A stretch of DNA of 64,000 bases from CAWBXL01 sp963837365 (GCA_963837365.1 CAWIMW010000003.1:806001-870000), one strand, 5' to 3'; positions 50,515 to 59,069 are shown, numbered from the stretch's first letter. Program-made: numbers and translations. The notes: generated by a model not told the origin, from the letters alone.

Positions 50515-51312
50515 TTATGGGGTCACTGAATCAAGGAACTGGCGGAGAATTCGTCCGGCCTCTTCCGACTGCTCCCATGGGGAGTAATGGCCTGCGCGTG
50601 GGATGACTTTCAGCTGGCTGCCGGAGATATTTTGCCGCATTTGCTCCGCTTCCGGCAGGCCGGTCAGGATATCTTCATCCCCGGTCGCGATTAAGGTCGG
50701 AACGTTGATAGTTTTCAGCGTGGGCATTGAGTCGGGGCGCTCCGCCATGCCTCTTTGTACGGCTGCGACATCTTGGGGAGACATTTTGCGCATCATGCGT
50801 ATCGCGCCAGCCACGAGATCCGGGCGAGTCTCGCGTGTGGTCTTGCCCAGCAGCTTTTGGGCCATGCTTTCGAAAAATGGTTCGGTCCCCCGCTCCAGTA
50901 CCTCGGATGCAGACTGCAATCTTCCCGCTCGGGCTTCGGGCGTGTCGCTTGGAGCTTTGGTATTGAACAGGGCGAGCGCGGAGATGCGGTCGCGGTCCTG
51001 CCTCCAAAGCTCGAATAGCGCGTAGCCGCCAATGGAAATACCAACCATCGGTACTCTGCCTGCACCTGCATCGTCGAGAACTCGGGTGATGTCAGCTGCG
51101 TGCTTTTGCATGGTGGCTGGACCTTCTCCGGCATCGGAGTCGCCGTGAGCGCGGAGGTCGGGGAGGATCAATTGATAGCGGGAGGTCAGCGCCTGGGCTG
51201 CGGGTATCCACAGCTCACGATGTGCAGGAAATGGGTGTAACAGAATGACCGGTGCACCCTGGCCAAGAACTTCGTAGATAATTTCGGCATCGCCGCTGCG
51301 GACACGGGCCAT
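50515..51312 (-). CDS. Alpha/beta hydrolase
   Basis: The 265-residue soluble protein has VILLHPFPAHRELWIPAAQ (oxyanion hole), LILPDLRAHGDSDAGEG, the nucleophile elbow VGISIGGYALFELW (Ser), LIATGDEDILTG (Asp) and IPRAGHYSPWEQSEEA (His), a complete catalytic triad. It resembles the 3-oxoadipate enol-lactonase/esterase group, but the substrate is not evident. It precedes the 135-residue protein gene by 21 bases and probably shares its transcript. Confidence 0.87.
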   Translation of the reverse strand: MARVRSGDAEIIYEVLGQGAPVILLHPFPAHRELWIPAAQALTSRYQLILPDLRAHGDSDAGEGPATMQKHAADITRVLDDAGAGRVPMVGISIGGYALFELWRQDRDRISALALFNTKAPSDTPEARAGRLQSASEVLERGTEPFFESMAQKLLGKTTRETRPDLVAGAIRMMRKMSPQDVAAVQRGMAERPDSMPTLKTINVPTLIATGDEDILTGLPEAEQMRQNISGSQLKVIPRAGHYSPWEQSEEAGRILRQFLDSVTP

Positions 51313-51356
51313 AGGTGTTTATTGCACCATAGCTATCGCCATGGTGCTGGAGCAAG

Positions 51357-51395
51357 CAGATTCCTCCTCTTCGCTGCACAAATCGCCGGAAGGGC
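51357..51395. repeat. Degenerate CAGATTCC dispersed repeat
   Basis: CAGATTCCTCCTCTTCGCTG followed by an imperfect CGCCGGAAGGGC end. It is one of the family, with a decayed right end. Confidence 0.55.
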
Positions 51396-51418
51396 AAATT
51401 TTGAGGTCTGAACTCTAT

Positions 51419-51733
51419 CTAAACGTTTGTGGCCTGCTGAGCTGATGGCACGGCGTAAGCCACTGGTTCTTCCGGCATAACGATCCAACAGATGATGTAG
51501 GCAATCAGACCCGGCGCCGGAGGTGCTAACAACAGCACCAGCCAGATCACGCGCACCAGCGTCACGTCTATGTCAAAGTACTCGGCTACGCCAGCACAAA
51601 CTCCGGCAATCTTCCGATTGGCGCGGAGACGCATCAGGCGCTGCCGGCCTGCTACCACTCCTACGCGTTTGCCGCAGTAGGCACAGACATTGGCGTCGTC
51701 CTGAATGACCTTACCGCAGTAGTTGCAGTACAT
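51419..51733 (-). CDS. PspC-domain membrane protein with N-terminal zinc ribbon
   Basis: The 104-residue protein starts with a two-CxxC zinc ribbon (CNYCG-x-CAYCG). A PspC domain follows (RKIAGVCAGVAEYFDIDVTLVRVIWLVLLLAPPAPGLIAYIICWIVMPEE broken by one turn) with one to two membrane segments. PspC proteins sense envelope stress. GGGAGAGCTACAT precedes the ATG. No other psp genes are nearby. Confidence 0.9.
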   Translation of the reverse strand: MYCNYCGKVIQDDANVCAYCGKRVGVVAGRQRLMRLRANRKIAGVCAGVAEYFDIDVTLVRVIWLVLLLAPPAPGLIAYIICWIVMPEEPVAYAVPSAQQATNV

Positions 51734-51808
51734 ATGTAGCTCTCCCTGGATAAGGATACGCCGGGCGCGGGAAAAAGTTCCAGATGGAGGCGGCGAGTAA
51801 CTAGGATT

Positions 51809-53035
51809 TTATTCACCCCGATAGGGTGCCTTGATTCGCTTACGGGCAGCATCCGCGAGCGGAGTTCCAGCGTCGGCAGCAATCACCACTTGGTAGCGAT
51901 TTAGTGCCTGGTCCCGTTTTTGCAGTAGATCGTACATCTCACCGGCTTCGAGGTTGGCTTTTTGGGATGTTTCAGAATCAGGTTTGGCGACCTGGTTGAC
52001 CAGTTCGTAGGCAGACGCAGCGCCGGAGTAGTCCTTTTGGCTGCGCAGAAGATCTCCCAGGCTCAGGGCCACAGCTTCGTAATGGAGTCCCTGATAACCG
52101 CCATCTTTGCCGGTTTGCCAGACTTTGCGATAGCTTGCTTCGGCTTCTGCGTTTTTGCCCGCAGCGCGCAGTAGATTTCCTTCCTCCATGGCGAGCAGCA
52201 CGTTTCTGGGATAAGCCGCCAGGAGATGGCGATCGTAAGTCAGGGCCTCGTCGTATTGCTTCTCGCGACGGAGGAAAACTACCAGGACAATTTTGGCGTC
52301 GGTGCTGACCTCGCGATGGGAATTGGCCGCCTGGCGAAGGTAGTTAATTCCCTTTTCCTTGCTGCCACTGAGCCCGACCATGGCCACAGCGGCTTTTACC
52401 GCCCAGGAGAGACTTCCCATCACGTAGTTGTGCGCACCGACGATCAACTTGGCATCGGTGTAGTTGGGATCCAACTCGAGGACCCTTTCATGGTCGCGGC
52501 GGGCGCCGACGGCATTGCGTAATGCGGAGAACCATGCCCGTTCGATCAACGCCGTGTAGGTTGCAAACTGGCCCCGAGTCACGCCGCGGGCGTACAGCGC
52601 GTCTACATCGTTTGGATTGGCTTGCAGCTGTTTGTCTTCCAGTTGCTCTGCACGATCAATCAAGTCACGAATGCGCTTTTTGACATTGTCATCAGCGGGA
52701 TGGTGCGGTGTGGTGATGAAGCTGTCATTGGTATATTCGCTGGTATCCATGGCGCCGATGCGATACAGCTCCTGAAACAGAACTGCGATGAGCAGATGGT
52801 TTACCGCAAAGGAATCGTCGGGATGCCGCTTCAGGATCTGATCAAATTCCCGGATGGAGCGGTCATAGTCCATGTTGTAAAAGTGATCGAATGCCTGAGC
52901 ATTCAGCGGATCATCGGGGTGGAAAAGAGGCTTTTCGGGAGCGTTGGCTACGGCCTTGGGAGGAGTCTGCGCAAAGGCGGGCAGCCCCGCCAGCAGCATA
53001 AACCACAGTAGAACCAACGAAGACCAAACGACCAT
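51809..53035 (-). CDS. Secreted TPR protein, unknown function
   Basis: The 408-residue exported protein (signal about 1-23, ending PAFAQ) is made mostly of TPR helices: FDHFYNMDYDRSIREFDQIL, AGKNAEAEASYRKVW, GEMYDLLQKRDQALNRYQVV. The central part is similar to the C-terminal half of the protein at 10209-11066, so the two belong to one family of secreted TPR proteins in this genome. It has no catalytic motif and probably works as a scaffold in the periplasm. Confidence 0.82.
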   Translation of the reverse strand: MVVWSSLVLLWFMLLAGLPAFAQTPPKAVANAPEKPLFHPDDPLNAQAFDHFYNMDYDRSIREFDQILKRHPDDSFAVNHLLIAVLFQELYRIGAMDTSEYTNDSFITTPHHPADDNVKKRIRDLIDRAEQLEDKQLQANPNDVDALYARGVTRGQFATYTALIERAWFSALRNAVGARRDHERVLELDPNYTDAKLIVGAHNYVMGSLSWAVKAAVAMVGLSGSKEKGINYLRQAANSHREVSTDAKIVLVVFLRREKQYDEALTYDRHLLAAYPRNVLLAMEEGNLLRAAGKNAEAEASYRKVWQTGKDGGYQGLHYEAVALSLGDLLRSQKDYSGAASAYELVNQVAKPDSETSQKANLEAGEMYDLLQKRDQALNRYQVVIAADAGTPLADAARKRIKAPYRGE

Positions 53036-53314
53036 CTTGGAAGACCGTGACCCAGTTTAACTGATGCTACGACTCGGAACGCAGGAACCAAGAAAGTAAC
53101 TAGAGCTTAGCGGCGCGAGTCGTTAATTTGGAGACTGGCACGCTCTAAAGCAAAGTTCGCGGATAATCTTTGCTTGCTGCGGAGTAATTCTTGCCTGACT
53201 GAGTAGTACACCAACCTCTGTAATGGTAGTTAAATCTATGTTTATCAGTTATTTAAGAAATCCATAATTTGGCCTGCGGTTTGCGATGGAGAGGAGGCAA
53301 ACGGGGCGAATTTC

Positions 53315-53779
53315 ATGGCGGACGCAGCACCTACTACAAATCATGAGTTTTGGCAGCCTCCTGCCATTGTGCCCCAGGCGGAGGTGAGTCAGGAAATCTT
53401 CGTCCCTGCGCAGGCTGACGCCTGTCCGCGATGCCAGACCGAGTTCATGGTCGGGGCGCGTTTCTGCCACTCCTGCGGCTGTAGTCGCCCGACTGCGGAC
53501 GCGAGTGCCAGTTGGACGCGCTATCTGGAATTTCACAACATCATGCAAGGCGCCATTGTAGTTCGACGGACCCTTGGTTTGCCCTTCCCCTCGTTAGTTT
53601 GCTTTCTGATTGGAATGTGTTGTATCGCGGGTGCGCTGTTTGTAGGGTTCGTCGCTCCCTCGGACAGCGTGATGGATTTTCAAGCAATCCAGTACTGGCG
53701 GATGGAGTGGCTGCTGGGCGGGGTTGCTGCTTTTATGGCTGGAATACTACTGAGAATTTCGGGCCCTCCCCAGAAGTAA
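53315..53779 (+). CDS. Zinc-ribbon membrane protein, hypothetical
   Basis: The 154-residue protein has a Pro-rich N-terminus, a double CxxC zinc ribbon (ACPRCQTEFMVGARFCHSCG) and two hydrophobic segments (VCFLIGMCCIAGALFVGFV and LLGGVAAFMAGILLRI). The pattern recalls other small zinc-ribbon membrane proteins of Acidobacteriota, but I cannot name a family. The 279 bases upstream hold no other gene. Confidence 0.7.
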   Translation: MADAAPTTNHEFWQPPAIVPQAEVSQEIFVPAQADACPRCQTEFMVGARFCHSCGCSRPTADASASWTRYLEFHNIMQGAIVVRRTLGLPFPSLVCFLIGMCCIAGALFVGFVAPSDSVMDFQAIQYWRMEWLLGGVAAFMAGILLRISGPPQK

Positions 53780-53794
53780 ACGGCCCTCCCCCTT

Positions 53795-54652
53795 TTAATG
53801 CTCGTGCGGTTCCTGCAAGCTGGTGGTGTTTCCCGTCCTGCGTTGTTCATCCATTCGATACAAATGATGCACCGGTCCCGTACCTCTGCCTAGAGGCGTG
53901 GCATTGGCTATGGCGGCGCTGACGTAGGCTTTGGCTAGCAGGACGGCTTCCGGGAGGCCCCTGCCCAGGGCCAGGTGACAGGCGATGGCGGTGGCGAAGG
54001 CGCAGCCCGTACCATGGGTTGACTTGGAACGCTGACGCTCGGCTTTGAATATCTCCTGCTCCATGCCTTTACTTCCTGGGAAACTTAGCAGGTCGATCGC
54101 CTTTTCCAAGTCTCCGCCGGTCACCACTACCGATTTGGCACCCATGGCGTGCAGTTTGGCGGCAGCCTGCTGCATCTGCTCGGGGTTGGTTACGGGGATA
54201 TCGGTAAGGGCTGCCGCTTCAGCCACATTCGGGGTTATTAAGGTTGCCAGGGGAAGCAGTTTCTCCATCAGGATTCCCTTGCCCGGTTTATCCAGCAGAT
54301 CAGCCCCGGAGGACGACTTCAGGATAGGGTCAAGGACGACATTGGGGAGCTTTTTGGCCCCCAGAAAGTCAGCGACTGCCTGGCAGACCTTGCCGTTCCC
54401 AAGCATTCCGACATGGACTGCGGCAATGGCCACGTCTGATACCAGCTCTTCGAGAGTGGCTGTGACCCACGCGGGCTTGACGCCCTCAACCTGGCGTACT
54501 CCCTTGGTGGATTGGACGGTTAAGGCTGTAATGCAGGAAACGCCATAGCATCCGTGGGCGGCTATAGTCTTAATGTCGGCGGTAATGCCGGCCCCGGAGG
54601 ATGGGTCGAATCCAGCGATCGTCAAAACAATCGGTACCGCAACTTCGGCCAT
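53795..54652 (-). CDS. thiD: Hydroxymethylpyrimidine/phosphomethylpyrimidine kinase
   Basis: This is a 285-residue ribokinase-fold enzyme: TIAGFDPSSGAGITADIKTIAAHGCYGVSCITALTVQ is the standard ThiD opening, DPILKSSSGADLLD is in the middle, and KSTHGTGCAFATAIACHLALGRGL carries the catalytic Asp-equivalent GTG(C)xF motif region. It phosphorylates HMP and HMP-P in thiamine synthesis. No TPP riboswitch is evident in the 368 bases upstream. It is convergent with the zinc-ribbon gene. Confidence 0.94.
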   Translation of the reverse strand: MAEVAVPIVLTIAGFDPSSGAGITADIKTIAAHGCYGVSCITALTVQSTKGVRQVEGVKPAWVTATLEELVSDVAIAAVHVGMLGNGKVCQAVADFLGAKKLPNVVLDPILKSSSGADLLDKPGKGILMEKLLPLATLITPNVAEAAALTDIPVTNPEQMQQAAAKLHAMGAKSVVVTGGDLEKAIDLLSFPGSKGMEQEIFKAERQRSKSTHGTGCAFATAIACHLALGRGLPEAVLLAKAYVSAAIANATPLGRGTGPVHHLYRMDEQRRTGNTTSLQEPHEH

Positions 54653-54930
54653 ATCGGCAATCTATCGGAAATCACTGGTTGTTGCCAAAACTGTTTCGTA
54701 CGTACGCGCCTGGTTTCTTATGCCAAATCTACATGAAGGAATCACCTCTAACCCCATGAAAGTAATATCTATGTAAGAATTTCACGGCCTTAAACCAGAG
54801 TTGGATTAACCAAATGATAAATACTTAAGTTACTGTAGCCACACTACATGGAACCATTTAGGCAAGAAATACAATAGGTTACGTGAAAGATTAGTTACCG
54901 CCTGATTACGATTTTACCGGTCATGTACCG

Positions 54931-54959
54931 TTGACACACCCTACCCAGCCCTTTAGCAT
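54931..54959 (+). promoter_or_regulatory. Sigma-70-type promoter of rlpA
   Basis: TTGACA (54931-54936), a 17-base spacer and TAGCAT (54954-54959) lie about 60 bases before the rlpA ATG. The rest of the 368-base gap between thiD and rlpA is AT-rich and holds no recognisable gene. Confidence 0.6.
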
Positions 54960-55020
54960 TTGACAATCGCTGCGAGAAGTAACCCCGGGAGGTTCGATTC
55001 TTAGACTACGAGGTGACTGA

Positions 55021-55497
55021 ATGAGGAAGCACATTGCTCATGGACTGGCGATTGTTTTATCGGTCGTCAGCCTGGGGGCGGCTCAGAGGCCATCCAACTC
55101 AGAGTCAGGTAAGACCCAAGCTAATTCGAAGCAAACTGCGGTGGCGGTACCTGTAAAGTACGTCAGGACAAAAGCCAATAAGCCGTATCAAGTGGGGACG
55201 GCTTCATGGTACGGAAGCTATTTTCAAGGCAAACCGACTGCCAGCGGCGAGCCTTACAACATGTACGAGATGACGGCAGCGCACATGCATCTGCCTCTAG
55301 GGACCTTGGTTAAGGTGACAAACCTGCGCAATGGACATTCCGCAGTTTTGCGGATCAATGACCGTGGGCCGTTCGTGGATGGCCGCATCATTGACGTGTC
55401 CTACAATGCCGCCAAAGTACTCGACTTCAAGGCGCGTGGAATCCAACGTGTCCGCCTGGACATTGTCCGCCCCGAGTTAATGGCCAGCCTCCGCTAG
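55021..55497 (+). CDS. rlpA: RlpA-like septal ring lytic transglycosylase / double-psi barrel protein
   Basis: The 158-residue protein has a signal peptide (residues about 1-20) and a basic linker. The double-psi beta-barrel follows: GTASWYGSYFQGKPTASGEPYNMYEMTAAH split over the core, LPLGTLVKVTNLRNGHSAVLRINDRGPF with the catalytic-type DRGPF motif, and GRIIDVSYNAAKVLDF. RlpA cleaves peptidoglycan lacking stem peptides. There is no SPOR domain and no obvious lipobox Cys, so this is the short secreted form. GAGGTGACTGA precedes the ATG. Confidence 0.9.
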   Translation: MRKHIAHGLAIVLSVVSLGAAQRPSNSESGKTQANSKQTAVAVPVKYVRTKANKPYQVGTASWYGSYFQGKPTASGEPYNMYEMTAAHMHLPLGTLVKVTNLRNGHSAVLRINDRGPFVDGRIIDVSYNAAKVLDFKARGIQRVRLDIVRPELMASLR

Positions 55498-55531
55498 CCT
55501 TCCAGCCAGACAGCCTTTAAACTGCTTGAGG

Positions 55532-56247
55532 ATGCTCAGTCCTCGAGACAGATTGATTGTGGCTTTGGACGTATCGTCCGCAGCCGCCGCGAGAAAGATC
55601 GTGGCGGCTGTGGGCGAGTCCGTATCTACCTTCAAAGTGGGGATGCAGCTGTACACGGCTGAAGGGCCGGCGGTGGTACGGGAGCTGGTGGCGGCTGGGC
55701 GGAAGGTGTTTCTTGACCTGAAATACCACGATATTCCTAATACTGTGGCTTCGGCGGTGAAGGAGGCTGCGGGGTTGGGGGTGAGTATGCTGACCGTGCA
55801 TGCATCTGGCGGGTCGAAGATGCTGCGAGCGGCGGTTGAGGCTGCTAAGGCGAATCCTTCCTTGATTGTGCTGGCGGTGTCGGTGCTGACCAGCATGGAT
55901 GAGGCGGATCTGCACGAGATTAGCGTCCGGGTACGGTTGAGAAGCAGGTTCTGTCTCTCGGCAAATTGGCCCTTGAGGCGGGATGCCAGGGGTTGGTTTC
56001 TTCTGCGAAAGAGGCTCCCGCCTTGCGGGAGGCTTACGGGGATAAGTTCGCTCTAGTCACGCCGGGAGTGCGGCCTGCTGGGGTTGAGCATGGAGATCAG
56101 GCGCGGGTGGTTACGCCTGCGCAGGCGCTCGAGGCCGGAGCCAGCCATATCGTGGTTGGGAGACCAATTACTGCCGCGAAAGATCCGGCAGCTGAAGCAC
56201 GCACAATTTTGAGTGAATTGGCTGGGGCTGTAGCGCTCGGCGCCTAA
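55532..56247 (+). pseudogene. pyrF: PyrF, orotidine 5'-phosphate decarboxylase, with a one-base frameshift
   Basis: About 238 residues when repaired. The first frame gives RLIVALDVSSAAAARKIV, KVGMQLYTAEGP and FLDLKYHDIPNTVASAVKE (the catalytic Asp-Lys-Asp array), plus LTVHASGGSKML, to ADLHEI. The next frame resumes EKQVLSLGKLALEAGCQGLV, FALVTPGVRP and HIVVGRPITAAKDP. One missing C in GTCCGGGTACGG near 55927-55930 explains the shift. It catalyses the last step of UMP synthesis. ATG 55532 has no strong ribosome binding site; a TTG at 55526 is possible. It follows rlpA by 34 bases. Confidence 0.9.
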
Positions 56248-56323
56248 CGATTCGTGTGATGGCAGCACCTTCAGGCCTGCCAGAAGCTGTAAAATGATTC
56301 GCGTTTAGGCACTGTAGGAAAGC

Positions 56324-56400
56324 CTAGGGAACGTCCCGTCTGTCCCCAGATTTTCTAGGGAACGTCCCGTCTGTCCCCAGATTTTCTGTCCCCAGATTTT
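56324..56400. repeat. 31-bp tandem repeat with GGGAACGTCCC
   Basis: Two identical 31-base units (56324-56354 and 56355-56385) each start CTAGGGAACGTCCCGTCTGT and end CCCCAGATTTT; a 15-base partial unit follows (56386-56400). The unit contains the near-palindrome GGGAACGTCCC. A related GGGGACTGTCCC stands at about 11169. It marks the left side of the nucleotidyltransferase cassette. Confidence 0.9.
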
Positions 56401-56448
56401 CCGGGTGGTTTAATCTCGGGCTACCGAAGAAGACTTGGATTTGAGATT

Positions 56449-57210
56449 GTGAAGCGCTCTACAAAAACACCGACTGTTCAGGATGCGCAACGCATTGCCA
56501 ACCGATTGGTAAAATCTTTCAGCGAAATAGACGCAGTCCTTCTTTTCGGTTCTGTAGCCCGGGGGGATGCTAATCGATGGAGCGACATCGATCTTTTGGT
56601 CACTGGTTCCGAAGCTAGTCTCACTGCGGCGCGAATCCGGAAAGCATTGTCTCGATCTCGGGCAGGTCGGGTTTCCTTAGTTTATTACCCAACTAAAGCT
56701 TTCCGTAAGCATTATCGGGAACGAGCATTGTTTATTGCCCACCTAAAGCGCGAGGGTGTTGTATTGTTTGATCGGCTCAATCTACTTAGAGCTATGATGA
56801 GTAAACCGTTTGCCCCTATCGTCGACGTTTCCGATGGGATTAATGCTCAATTGAAGAAGTTATCCGCTTACTCTGATCCAAAACGGTTTAATAATAATTT
56901 TCTATTTTCTTTATCGCATCTATATTCTGTCGGGAAGGCGGTTGTAATGCTCGGCCTTGCGAAACAGGGCGTTCTAGAATTCAACCGTGAGTGAGCCTTT
57001 AAGCGATTCAACGCGCTTTATCCAAATTTGAAGCGAGAGACAAATAAGGTAGCCCGGCTTCGTCCTTTTTATCGCCTAGTTTCTCGGCGCGAGCCGGAAC
57101 CTTTGCCGTTCTCTTACAAAGCCGCACATGTACAGGTGCGCGAGGCCCTAGCAGCATTCGGACATTGGCAGAGCACGTGGAGGCATCATGACGCTACCCG
57201 TGGCACCTGA
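56449..57210 (+). pseudogene. Nucleotidyltransferase (MNT-like) with helical C-terminal domain, interrupted by in-frame TGA
   Basis: The first 181 codons encode a pol-beta-type nucleotidyltransferase: AVLLFGSVARGDANRWSDIDLLVTG has the G-S motif and D-x-D metal ligands, and ALFIAHLKREGVVLFDR closes the domain. A helical part follows (FLFSLSHLYSVGKAVVMLGLAKQG), reminiscent of HEPN-type substrate-binding domains. A TGA at 56992-56994 interrupts; the same frame then runs on without a break for 71 codons (FKRFNALYPNLKRETNKVAR) to 57210, overlapping the next gene by 23 bases. The TGA is probably a GAG/CGA-type change or error. The start is GTG. AT-richer than its neighbours. Function unknown. Confidence 0.7.
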
Positions 57211-57670
57211 GTTGTTTGATGTACTGATCGAGTATGCGAAGGATCTAACAGCGGGTAAGGTCAAACCGGGGCGACTTGCGTCTACGTCTCCGGCGCTTAC
57301 ATTCTGCGACAATTTCTATGCTCAGTTTTTTCAAAACGAGCTGGGCCGTGAAATTACTTCGTTCGACGGTGAGGCCAAAAAGCTCGCGGTTCAGTGCCGG
57401 CTTGAAGTTAAGGATAGAAAGGGTTCGCCAAGCACTATTCAGCTTATTACCTGGTTCGAAAAACTATGCGACATCTATCCAGACGTACTTTCTCTCGGGT
57501 ACGGGACAGGCACCAAAACAGAATTTCTCAAATTTCACAAGGAATACTTATTACCACTTTTAGAACGCGCAAGCGCATGGGCAGAAGCTAGTAAATACGC
57601 TGAAATACAAGGAAAGGCTGGACTAACACTAGCAGCGCTACAACAAGCGTTGAAGTCCATTCCCAAATGA
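57188..57670 (+). CDS. Hypothetical protein of the nucleotidyltransferase cassette
   Basis: The 160-residue soluble, mostly helical protein has no signal or membrane segment. GTGGAGG four bases before the ATG makes the start firm. It overlaps the nucleotidyltransferase reading frame by 23 bases and its stop overlaps the next ATG (ATGA), so all three genes are coupled. There are no recognised motifs; a WFEKLCDIYPDVLSLGYGTGT stretch is its most distinctive part. It may be a partner of the nucleotidyltransferase. Confidence 0.7.
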   Translation: MTLPVAPELFDVLIEYAKDLTAGKVKPGRLASTSPALTFCDNFYAQFFQNELGREITSFDGEAKKLAVQCRLEVKDRKGSPSTIQLITWFEKLCDIYPDVLSLGYGTGTKTEFLKFHKEYLLPLLERASAWAEASKYAEIQGKAGLTLAALQQALKSIPK

Positions 57671-58242
57671 CACCGACTGACAAATCCGAGCTTGTGAGAT
57701 TACTCGAACTTGACTATGAGAAAACCACGAAGCTTATTGAGGGTATAGTTAGCAGTAGCTTTACTATAAGAGGCTGGGGAATAGCCCTCGTCTCAGCACT
57801 GGTCGGTTTAACTTTTCAAGCTCAGTTATGGGAAATTGCTGCGCTGGCAATAATCATCACATTTCTGATCGCTTTGATCGATGGATACCACTCTTGGCTG
57901 TATTCCAGGGCCCTTTCAAATGCACAGAACATAGAGAAGGTGTTGGGATTATATTATGCCGCACTCGCACGCGGCGATGATGATCCACAAGCTTATCGAG
58001 AATTCGAGGTTGCAATCCTGGCTCACCGTTTTGGTCGCTTTTCTGGCATCGGAAAGTTTCGTTTAAAATCGCTCCGTGAGTCGCGACCGCGGCTAGTGAT
58101 TCTCTGTTTGTATGTGACGCTTTTAGTCTGCGCGATTACATCTGGAGTGTTTGTAGTAGTCTTCAAACAAACCTCATCCCAAAAATTTGAGTGTTCGGCC
58201 GTTGCAGGAACTCCAGGTGTTTATGTTTGTAAGCAAAAGTAG
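57667..58242 (+). CDS. Membrane protein of the nucleotidyltransferase cassette
   Basis: The 191-residue protein has a helical N-terminus (LVRLLELDYEKTTKLIEGIV), two adjacent membrane segments (GWGIALVSALVGLTF and WEIAALAIIITFLIALIDGY) and a soluble helical middle. A third membrane segment (RLVILCLYVTLLVCAITSGVFVVVF) follows, then a short tail with two Cys. The layout recalls small 2TM-plus effectors such as SLATT-type proteins found beside nucleotide-signal enzymes, but no motif proves this. Coupled to the upstream gene by ATGA. Confidence 0.65.
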   Translation: MTPTDKSELVRLLELDYEKTTKLIEGIVSSSFTIRGWGIALVSALVGLTFQAQLWEIAALAIIITFLIALIDGYHSWLYSRALSNAQNIEKVLGLYYAALARGDDDPQAYREFEVAILAHRFGRFSGIGKFRLKSLRESRPRLVILCLYVTLLVCAITSGVFVVVFKQTSSQKFECSAVAGTPGVYVCKQK

Positions 58243-58297
58243 CTGGGGGGACTAGCTATCCTTCGTTTTGTTTCCCAGCAGTAGCTAACTTGAAAGC

Positions 58298-58866
58298 CTA
58301 CTTCCGCACCTCATAACGAAGCGCCACCATGCCACTCTTGTATGCCTTCGTCTCCACAAGGTGCAGGGCGACGTCTTTGTCGAGCCGCTCAAAGAACGAG
58401 ATTCCACTACCAATCAGGACCGGCATAATCGAATAGCGGACTTCGTCGGCCAGTCCGCGACGCAGGCATTCGCCGGATAACTGCACCACCTCCGACAAAC
58501 CAGATGCTGCCGAAGTTCGGCTTCAATCTCTCGTTCACCAAGCGTTCGAGATCGCCGGAGTAGAACTCTACGGTATTCCTGGTCTTCGCGCAGTTCGCGA
58601 CTGGTGAGGACGAAGATCGGCTTGTCGCCGTAGGCCCATCCCAGCCCCTTGGCCTCGAAATTCAACGCGGTCTCATAGGTCCGCGAACCCATGACGTAGC
58701 AGTCGATGGTCTTGAGGAACTCCACGACGAATTCCTGGGACATGGTGTCCCCACCTTCAAAGTGGTCGGACGTCTCAAGCCAGTCCACGCTGCCGTCTTT
58801 TCTGGCAATGAAGCCGTCGAGACTCGATGCCATGTGGATGGTTACACGGGATTTCGGGCTCTCCAT
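58298..58866 (-). pseudogene. DHFR/RibD-C-like reductase, broken by two frame changes
   Basis: The start reads RVTIHMASSLDGFIARKDGSVDWLE and ends the first piece near VLTSRELRE. A middle piece in a second frame reads VEFYSGDLERLVNERLKPNF and GSIWFVGGGAV, and a third frame gives LSGECLRRGLADEVRYSIMP, GISFFERLDKDVALHLVETK to the end. Together they make the normal about 190-residue bifunctional-deaminase-reductase C-terminal-like (YyaP/YwjB-type) protein. Shifts lie near 58590-58600 and 58500-58510. It is either decayed or an error-prone stretch. The native function of this group is mostly unknown. Confidence 0.8.
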
Positions 58867-58884
58867 GGCAAACCTTCCGACTTT

Positions 58885-58991
58885 GTCATTCCGAAGGCGC
58901 GAAGCGCCGGAGGAATCTGTTGATTGCTAACAGCATTTGTGCTGCCGTCAGCAGAAAGCAGATTCCTCGCCGCAAGCGCGCTCGGAATGAC
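58885..58991. repeat. Inverted pair of the CAGATTCC/GGAATGAC repeat
   Basis: The left arm GTCATTCCGA...GGAGGAATCTG (58885-58919) and the right arm CAGATTCCTCG...CTCGGAATGAC (58959-58991) are inverted copies of the dispersed repeat around a 39-base spacer. The left arm also has an internal GGCGCGAAGCGCC hairpin. It would form a long cruciform. Confidence 0.85.
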
Positions 58992-59069
58992 AATGGGAAG
59001 CGAGCATCGCTGCGCATGATCACCATCTCGCCTACGCCAGAATTTCCTCAAACATTTATAAGAGGTGTT

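Noticed and set aside
54653..55020. Possible TPP riboswitch upstream of thiD
   Set aside because: No CUGAGA core or thi-box was found on the minus strand in this gap.
56324..56400. CRISPR array
   Set aside because: The repeats abut directly without unique spacers, so it is a plain tandem repeat.
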